A DNA stretch of 40,560 nucleotides from Bacteroidota bacterium (lineage in GTDB: Bacteria > Bacteroidota > Rhodothermia > Rhodothermales > Salinibacteraceae): positions 1 to 40,560 of the forward strand of contig JAAAPH010000002.1 in NCBI GenBank assembly GCA_009908415.1. Reading direction: 5' to 3'. The notes under the pieces are model-generated. The model was not told where the DNA came from and ran no database searches. It worked only from the letters and a program-made list of their open reading frames with translations. Numbering within the stretch: the first letter of the stretch is position 1; every line of letters starts with the position of its first letter. Both the position numbers and the translations under genes were made by a program. This document shows, piece by piece, positions 35,001 to 40,560 of the stretch.

Positions 35001-35187
35001 CGATGTCGGGGTTGCTGACGACGGCTTCGATGGCCGTGACGCGGCCGCTCATGCCGGCTGGACCGATGGCCCGCGGCGCCATGGCTTCGAGCTTGGTGCT
35101 GTCGACCGACTGGGCGGCCGTCGGCGCCGCGAAGCCGATCAGCATAAAGCTAAGGAGGAGCGTTCGGAGCGTAGTCATCCGTTGCAT
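32026..35187 (-). CDS. exported BNR/sortilin-like (VPS10-type beta-propeller) repeat protein
   Basis: Many Asp-box/BNR repeats (GGLWKSTDGGTTWTPIF, GVFRSMNGGRTWTRVG, GVYKTTDGGANWEQI, ALYRSDDGGHSWQQV); signal peptide LLLSFMLIGFAAPTAAQ. Confidence 0.9.
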   Translation of the reverse strand: MQRMTTLRTLLLSFMLIGFAAPTAAQSVDSTKLEAMAPRAIGPAGMSGRVTAIEAVVSNPDIVYAGTASGGLWKSTDGGTTWTPIFDDQPVHSIGSIAIDQDNPDVIWVGTGEGNPRNSQNAGDGVFRSMNGGRTWTRVGLRGTRSIHRLLIHPDDANVAYAGAQGATWGPTPERGVYKTTDGGANWEQILFVNDTTGVADLVMDPQNPNKLIAAMWQYQRWPYYFESGGPGSGLYMTYDGGESWDELTPDDGLPPKPWGRIGLAIAPSDPSRVYAYVESEDNALYRSDDGGHSWQQVNSDMDEIGGRPFYYADLRVDPANENRLYSLHSIVTVSEDGGESFETLVPYAGVHPDHHAWWIHPDDPSLIYEGNDGGFYISRDRGANWRFVENLPLAQFYHINVDMATPYHVYGGMQDNGSWRGPSAVWRNGGIRNSYWQEVAFGDGFDVVPDPQDATKGYAMSQGGNLVYYDSETGHQRFSKPTPPDPDTDLRFNWDAAIAQSPHDPATVYYGSQFVHKSTDRGHTWTILSPDLTTNNPAWQRQLESGGLTYDVTNAENYTTITAIAPSPAQEGVLWAGTDDGNLQVTRDGGDTWTNVIGNVDGVPEHTWVAQIRTSRRTPGEAFVVFDNHRRNDWTPYVYRTTNYGEDWTRLVDADDVWGYALSFVQDPVEPDLMFVGTEFGLYVSLNGGDTWQKWTADFPTASVMDLQIHPREHDLIIGTFGRSAYILDDIRPLRAMAREGTDVLDAPLHLFDIPDAYLAEYNEAPGTRFIGDAEFVGENRPYGAMLSFVVNPSESDGEMPGEVTLQVVNAAGDTIRTVREDELQPGLNRTTWNLRRKGVRYPMEPEPEEEDTEEPTGPPVMPGTYTVVLRHGEHTASSDVRVRMDPRIPIDRADLQARQELMDRFMNLVEDATAAADRLRDARETIGLVNDQLTDRSDSTAQDLREQGQALRDSIEAVMEGLIGRDDVQGIRRDPSIVTAHLFTVSRYLQSAYDAPEQPEQRALQHAEVRLQEALDDVNALFADEWPAYRSAVEEADLSIFEDYEPLQLNR

Positions 35188-35286
35188 AGGCAGGGAACCG
35201 AGACAAAACGAGGGCGAGCGGCGCCACGTCACAGCGCCGACGCATAACCTAACGGCTTCACGCCGCGATGTCCAGATGCCGGCCGA

Positions 35287-36291
35287 CTACGACGCGACGG
35301 CGTCGCGGGTGGGCGGCTCCATAAACTCGGGACCCACCGGGTCGTCGATCGCGTCGTCGAGGATGCGATCGATCTCGGCCTTCGCATCGGCGTCGAGCGT
35401 CCAGCCGTCGATGGCTGACACGGGGTCGAGCTGGTCCGGCGTGCGGGCGCCCCACAGCGCCACATCGACCCCCTGGTCCAGGATCCACCGGATGGCGAGG
35501 TGGATCACGCGCTTGCCGTAGTGCTCTTGCGCAAACGCATCGAGCCGGTTCACCGCGTCGATGTACTGCTCGAAGCGGGGCGACTGGAACTTCGGGTCGG
35601 CCGTGTTGCGGAGGTCGTCCTCGTCGAACGTGTAGTCCGGCGTCATCTTGCCGGTGAGCAGCCCCCGGCAGAGCGCGCTGTACGTGATGAGCTTGATGTC
35701 GTGCTGCTGGCAGTAGGGCATCACGTCGTCCTCGATGCCGCGCTCGAACAGGTTGTACGGCGGCTGATCGGTGTGCAACGGCGCCACCGATTGGAACGCG
35801 TCCATCTGCTCGGGCGAGAAGTTGCTCACCCCGATCGCGCGGATCAAGCCGTCCTCCTGGAGCGCCTTCATCGCCCGGGCCGTCTCCTCGACGGGCACGA
35901 GCGGATCGGGCCAGTGCACCTGGTACAGGTCGATGTAGTCCGTCTGGAGCCGCTCCAGCGAGTCGGCCACCTCGGTCCGGATGCGTTCGGGCGTGGCGTT
36001 GCTGAACACCTCGGCGTCCTCGTTCCAATCGAGCGCGGCCTTCGTGGCGAGGACGACCTCCTCGCGCCGGCCGTACGCCTGGAGCGCCTTGCCGACGATC
36101 TCTTCGGAGACGCCGTGCCCGTAGATGGGCGCCGTGTCGATGAGCGTGATGCCCCGGTCGAGGGCCGACAGGATGGTGTCGATGGACTGGCGCTCGTCGG
36201 TGCCGCCCCACTCCCAGCCGCCGATGGCCCAGGTGCCAAGTCCCACGCGGGAAGCCGGCGGGAGGTCGGGGTGTATCGTCGTGTGTTCCAT
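35287..36291 (-). CDS. aldo/keto reductase
   Basis: VGLGTWAIGGWEWGGTDERQSIDTILSALDRGITLIDTAPIYGHGVSEEIVGKAL..., DYIDLYQVHWPDP, IGVSNFSPEQMDAF. Confidence 0.95.
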   Translation of the reverse strand: MEHTTIHPDLPPASRVGLGTWAIGGWEWGGTDERQSIDTILSALDRGITLIDTAPIYGHGVSEEIVGKALQAYGRREEVVLATKAALDWNEDAEVFSNATPERIRTEVADSLERLQTDYIDLYQVHWPDPLVPVEETARAMKALQEDGLIRAIGVSNFSPEQMDAFQSVAPLHTDQPPYNLFERGIEDDVMPYCQQHDIKLITYSALCRGLLTGKMTPDYTFDEDDLRNTADPKFQSPRFEQYIDAVNRLDAFAQEHYGKRVIHLAIRWILDQGVDVALWGARTPDQLDPVSAIDGWTLDADAKAEIDRILDDAIDDPVGPEFMEPPTRDAVAS

Positions 36292-36432
36292 GCGATAGGG
36301 GGTTCGTGAGCAAGAATCCGATGCCGTGGTGCAGGCTGACCGCCCGCACCGCCCGGAATCAACAAAGACCCAGGCGCGGACGCAACGCCGTTACAGCATC
36401 CTTGCACGCGGCGGGAGGCTTGACGGACCCGG

Positions 36433-37956
36433 CTACTCGTACGCGTCGAGCGTTTCCGGGCCGGGCCAGCTTGGGATCCCGCCGTAGTACGGCCCTTGGT
36501 CGAGCGGCGCGGCGGGCTCCATGGCGCGCGGGTCGTCCGTGGCGGCCAGCGCTTGCATCAGCTGCTCGCGGAGGCGCGTTTTGGTGGCGGCGTGGTCCGG
36601 GTCGTCGGCCACGTTGCGCATCTGATGTGGGTCGTCGCGCAGAACGTACAGCTCTTCGGCCGGACGCTTGGCAAAGGACAGGTCGTACAACGGCGCGACG
36701 TCCGGGTCGTCGCGGTGGGCCCAGAGGTAGAACTTGGTCGGCCCATTGTCGCAGTCGCCGAGCCAGGCCTCGTCAACGTACGCGTTCCGCCAATCCGGCG
36801 TCCCGGACGGCCATCGGTCCGGGGTGAAGTTGCGGATGTAGAGGAAATCGTCGGTGCGGATCGCGCGCATCGGGTAGCCACCGCTCTGGGGCGCAGTCTG
36901 GGCCGGCGTGTGGCGCTCCCGGCCGAACACGATGGCCTCGCGCGCCGCCGCCATGCGGGTGCGGTCGCTCGTGAGGAGCGGAAGGAGCGAGCGCCCGGTC
37001 ATCACCGCGGGGACGGCCACGCCAGCGGCCTCCAGGAAGGTCGGGGCGAGGTCGGTCAGGCTCACCAAGTCGTGCACGACGCGGCCCGGCGCCACGCGGG
37101 CGGGCCACTGGATGGCGAGGGGCACGTGCGTGCCGGCGTCGTAGAGCTGCGTCTTCCCGCGCGGGAACGGCCACCCGTGGTCCCCGCTGATGACGACGAT
37201 CGTGTTGTCCAGCTCGCCCATCGCGCGGAGCCGGTCCAGCAGGCCGCCCACCTCCTGGTCGAAGCGCTGCACCTCCGCGTAGTAGTCGGCGATGTCGCGC
37301 CGCACGGCGGGCACGTCGGGGTAGTACGGCGGCACGGTCACGTCGGCCGGGTCGACGTTCATCGCTTCGCGCAGGCTGTCGGCGTACGCGCGATGCGGAT
37401 CCGTGCTGCCAAACCAGAAGACGAACGGCGCGTCGTCGGGGCGGGCCTCCAGGAACGCATCGAAGCTCTCAAAGCCAGGGCCGGCGGGGCGCTCCGACCG
37501 ACCGCCCGGTTCGAGGCGGCCGGGGCCCCACCCTTTGCGCGTGTGGCCCACGAAGTAGCCGGCCTCGTCCTGCAACTGATGCGTGTACACCGGATGCTCG
37601 GCGGGAAGGGTCGACCACAGGTTGGCGCCGGGCCCGAGCCGCCAGATGTCCTGGCCCGTCAGCACCGCACCGCGCGAGGGCGTGCAGCTGGGCGACGACA
37701 CGAAGGCGCGATCGAACAGCACGCCTTGCGCGGCCACCCGGTCGAAGGTCGGCGTCTGGAGCCCTTCAGTGCCGAACACGCCGGCGTGCGCGCCCCAGTC
37801 ATCCGCGAAGGCGAAGAGGATGTTGGGCGGATCGGCTTGCGCGTGCGCCGCAGGGACCGAGGCCCCGAGCCCCATCAGGGCAAAGAGCGTGACGATGAGC
37901 GCGCGCAGCGCTGCGGCTGGCAGGAAACGGCAGCGGGGAGGCATCAGGCAACTCAT
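36433..37956 (-). CDS. sulfatase (heparan N-sulfatase-like), exported
   Basis: PNILFAFADDWGAHAGVFG; formylglycine motif SPSCTPSRGAVLTG; VVISGDHGWPFPRGKTQLYDAGTHVPLAIQWPA. Confidence 0.93.
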   Translation of the reverse strand: MSCLMPPRCRFLPAAALRALIVTLFALMGLGASVPAAHAQADPPNILFAFADDWGAHAGVFGTEGLQTPTFDRVAAQGVLFDRAFVSSPSCTPSRGAVLTGQDIWRLGPGANLWSTLPAEHPVYTHQLQDEAGYFVGHTRKGWGPGRLEPGGRSERPAGPGFESFDAFLEARPDDAPFVFWFGSTDPHRAYADSLREAMNVDPADVTVPPYYPDVPAVRRDIADYYAEVQRFDQEVGGLLDRLRAMGELDNTIVVISGDHGWPFPRGKTQLYDAGTHVPLAIQWPARVAPGRVVHDLVSLTDLAPTFLEAAGVAVPAVMTGRSLLPLLTSDRTRMAAAREAIVFGRERHTPAQTAPQSGGYPMRAIRTDDFLYIRNFTPDRWPSGTPDWRNAYVDEAWLGDCDNGPTKFYLWAHRDDPDVAPLYDLSFAKRPAEELYVLRDDPHQMRNVADDPDHAATKTRLREQLMQALAATDDPRAMEPAAPLDQGPYYGGIPSWPGPETLDAYE

Positions 37957-38067
37957 AATCCTGGAGGTCGAATGTGGGCGTGCGGGCGGTTCGGAAGGAC
38001 GATTGAGCGCGGCTCGTGGAGATCCTTTGATGCCACGTATTCGTGGTTGGCTCGAGACGCCTTCGGC

Positions 38068-39495
38068 TCAGTCGTACCCCTCGATGGCGTCGGTGACCAC
38101 AACGTCGTCGGCAATCTCGGTGCCGACCTCCGCGGCGAACTGCTCCATCTGCTGGCGCATCCGCTCGACGATCTCGGGATGCTCGCTGGCACGGTTGAAC
38201 CGCTCGCCGATGTCGAGTTGCAGATTGAAGAGCTCCGGCGCTCCGCTGGCGAGGCGTAGCTTCCACGGGCCCTCGCGCATGGCCTCCAGCTCGCCGCGGA
38301 AGTAGAAATAGCGCTCGCGCGGCGTGGTGTCGACCGCGCCGGTGAGCCATGGCATGAGGTCGTGGCCGTCGAGCGCGTGATCGGGCTCGTCGGCCCCGGC
38401 AGCATTGAGGAGCGTGCGGTAGACGTCGGGCGCGGCCGCGAGGCCGTCGGTATTAACGCCAGCGGGAATCCGGCCGGGCCAGCGGAGCATGGCCGGGACG
38501 CGCGGGCCGCCCTCGTAGCTCGTCGCCTTGTAGCCGCGCAGCGGGCCGGGCGAGCCGGCGTGCCACGGCTTGTTGCCCTCCTGCCGCATCCGGTCGGGCA
38601 GACCGAGCCACGGTCCGTTGTCGGAGGCGAAGAACACGATCGTGTTATCGGCGACGCCCTGGGCCTCCAGCGCCCCGAGCACCTCGCCCACGCTCCAGTC
38701 GATCGCCTCGATCACGTCGCCGTACAGCCCGGCGCTCGACCGGCCGCGGAAGCGCTCGGCCGTGCGGACGGGCAGGTGCGGCATGTTGTAGGCCAGATAC
38801 AACAAGAACGGCTCCTCGGTCTGGCTCTCCACCTCGATGCGCTCGACGGCGCGCTCCGTGTAGCCGGTGGTGAGCCGGTTCTGGTTGATGGGATGCTCGA
38901 CGATCTCGGTGCCCTCAAACAGCGCGAGCGGCTCCTCGGTCTGCACCCACGGCTTGCGGTAGTCGTTCGAGTAGGGCGTCCCGTACCACGTGTCGAACCC
39001 CTGATTCGGCGGCAGAAAGCGGTCTTCCATGTAGCCCAGATGCCATTTCCCGAGCATGTGGGTGCTGTAGCCCACGTTGTTGAGCGCCTCGGCCAGCGTG
39101 AGCTCGCGGTCGGGCAGTCCGCCTGTGCCGTCCGAGCCCGTCCCCCCGCCGAAGTCGACGCGCGGCATGTAGCGGCCGGTCAGCAGCTGCGTCCGGGACG
39201 GCACGCACCACGAGCCCGTCACGAACGAGGTAAAGCGCACGCCCTGATCGGCGAGCCGGTCGAGGTGCGGCGTCTGGATGGAGGGATGGCCGTAGCTGCT
39301 CAGATCGCCGTAGCCCATGTCGTCGGCAAACAGGATGACGATGTTGGGCGGCCCCTTGGCCTCGGCCGGCGCGCCGGCGTCGGACAGCGTCTCTGCGCTG
39401 CCTCCGCACCCGCTCAGGAGAAACGCCCCCAAAAGCAGTAAGGCAGCAATCGGCGTGGTACGTCGAACATTAAGCATAGCGCGTAGCATGGGCAT
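38068..39495 (-). CDS. sulfatase (arylsulfatase-like), lipoprotein
   Basis: Lipobox LLSGC; PNIVILFADDMGYGDLSSYGHPSIQTPHLDRLADQG; formylglycine motif WCVPSRTQLLTGRY. Confidence 0.94.
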   Translation of the reverse strand: MPMLRAMLNVRRTTPIAALLLLGAFLLSGCGGSAETLSDAGAPAEAKGPPNIVILFADDMGYGDLSSYGHPSIQTPHLDRLADQGVRFTSFVTGSWCVPSRTQLLTGRYMPRVDFGGGTGSDGTGGLPDRELTLAEALNNVGYSTHMLGKWHLGYMEDRFLPPNQGFDTWYGTPYSNDYRKPWVQTEEPLALFEGTEIVEHPINQNRLTTGYTERAVERIEVESQTEEPFLLYLAYNMPHLPVRTAERFRGRSSAGLYGDVIEAIDWSVGEVLGALEAQGVADNTIVFFASDNGPWLGLPDRMRQEGNKPWHAGSPGPLRGYKATSYEGGPRVPAMLRWPGRIPAGVNTDGLAAAPDVYRTLLNAAGADEPDHALDGHDLMPWLTGAVDTTPRERYFYFRGELEAMREGPWKLRLASGAPELFNLQLDIGERFNRASEHPEIVERMRQQMEQFAAEVGTEIADDVVVTDAIEGYD

Positions 39496-39521
39496 GGGGA
39501 TGTCGTTGGAGAAGAGGACCG

Positions 39522-40560
39522 TTACCAGTGCGTGCGGCGGCGCTCCATGAGCGTCGGATACGTGTCGTCGGTGTCGCCGAGGTCCTGCTTGAGGCGGAGC
39601 AGTGTCTCTTTCAGGCGGGCGACGGTGTCGGCGTAAACGGGGTCGTCGTAGACGTTGTCAAGCTCGTGCGGGTCTTTCTGGAGGTCGTAGAGCTCCCAGC
39701 CGGGCGGCGTCGGTTCGTTGTCGGTCTGGTCGAGCGGCAGCCCGTAGAAGAAGATGAGCTTGAAGCGGTCGGTGCGGAGGCCGTAGTGGGCCGGGCGGCG
39801 CGCGCCGTTCCCGTGCATCCAGTACCGATAGTAGATGGCGTCGCGCCAGTCCGCGGGTGGATCGCCGCGCAGGTTCGCCCGAAAGCTGCGGCCCTGCATG
39901 GCGTCTGCGGGGTCCGCGCCCGCGTAGTCGAGCAGGAGCGGCGCGAAGTCCACGTTCGTGATGAGGTCATCGACGACGGTACCTGGGTCGATCTCGCCGG
40001 GGTGACGGATCAGGAACGGCATCCGGATCGACTCCTCGTACATCCACCGCTTGTCGATGTAGTTGTGCTCGCCGAGGAAGTACCCCTGGTCGGACGTGTA
40101 GATGACGACCGTATTCCGCCGCAGGCCCGTTTCGTCGAGGTAGTCCAGCAGCCGGCCGACGTTGTCGTCGATGGCGGCGACGGAGCGGAGGTACTGCTTC
40201 ACCACGGCCTGGTGGCTGCGCCGGCGGCGCTCGCGGGGCGCCATCGCGTCCAGCATCCGATAGCCGGGGGCCCACTGGTCGCGCTCCACGAAGCGGCGGC
40301 CCATGGTTTCGATGGTGAAGCCGAAGGGCCGCGACCCGGGCGAGCGGTGGCTCTTGTCCTCCCACAGGCTCGGCGGCTCGGGCAGCGTCACATCGGTGTA
40401 CAGCGAGTCGAACCGCGCGGGCGCTTCGAACGGCTCGTGGGAGGCCTTGAAGTGCGTCATCAGCATGAAGGGCCGGTCGCCGTCGCGCCCGTCGCGGAGC
40501 CACTGCAGCGACAGGTCGCCGATCACGTCGGCCGAGAAGCCGTCGTAGGTCACCCGGCCG
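39522..40560 (-). CDS. sulfatase, C-terminal part (runs off right edge)
   Basis: NTVVIYTSDQGYFLGEHNYIDKRWMYEESIRMPFLIRHPGEI...LYDLQKDPHELDNVYDDP; N-terminal active site outside window. Confidence 0.9.
   Translation of the reverse strand, partial: GRVTYDGFSADVIGDLSLQWLRDGRDGDRPFMLMTHFKASHEPFEAPARFDSLYTDVTLPEPPSLWEDKSHRSPGSRPFGFTIETMGRRFVERDQWAPGYRMLDAMAPRERRRRSHQAVVKQYLRSVAAIDDNVGRLLDYLDETGLRRNTVVIYTSDQGYFLGEHNYIDKRWMYEESIRMPFLIRHPGEIDPGTVVDDLITNVDFAPLLLDYAGADPADAMQGRSFRANLRGDPPADWRDAIYYRYWMHGNGARRPAHYGLRTDRFKLIFFYGLPLDQTDNEPTPPGWELYDLQKDPHELDNVYDDPVYADTVARLKETLLRLKQDLGDTDDTYPTLMERRRTHW

Noticed and set aside
32935-35247. 770 aa plus-strand ORF opposite the BNR-repeat protein
   Set aside because: Antisense artefact; the minus strand carries clear Asp-box repeats and a signal peptide.

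Overview
This is a 40.6 kb GC-rich bacterial chromosomal window. The gene families (PorV/PorQ-like protein, TonB-dependent receptors with carboxypeptidase-regulatory domains, FecI/FecR-like regulation, CRTAC1/UnbV proteins, tandem sulfatases) suggest a Bacteroidota/Rhodothermota (Salinibacter-like) organism; this taxonomy is inference. Left to right: (i) a small accessory block with two tandem paralogous membrane proteins and a Cys-rich secreted hypothetical; (ii) an aldo/keto reductase and a Uma2-family protein; (iii) SRP RNA, yajC, a RibBA fusion whose GTP cyclohydrolase II part lacks the canonical zinc cysteines, a macrodomain protein and threonine synthase; (iv) a minus-strand ECF sigma / FecR-like anti-sigma / STN-TonB receptor module next to two large multi-FAS1 (fasciclin) lipoproteins; (v) a HAD dehalogenase; (vi) a minus-strand TonB receptor / FN3 protein / PorV / TPR / CRTAC1 gene series with strong stem-loops at its junctions; (vii) an acyl-ACP thioesterase, a PepSY-TM protein, a BNR/sortilin-like protein, a second aldo/keto reductase and three sulfatases. 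The best candidate for an undescribed system is the fasciclin/ECF-sigma/FecR/STN-receptor locus. It appears to have arisen by tandem duplication of a [conserved upstream box - FAS1 gene - hairpin - sigma gene] unit, leaving a sigma gene remnant between the two FAS1 genes. Both FAS1 proteins carry a canonical EF-hand-like loop inside their last FAS1 domain. No CRISPR array, convincing tRNA, rRNA or transposase was seen.
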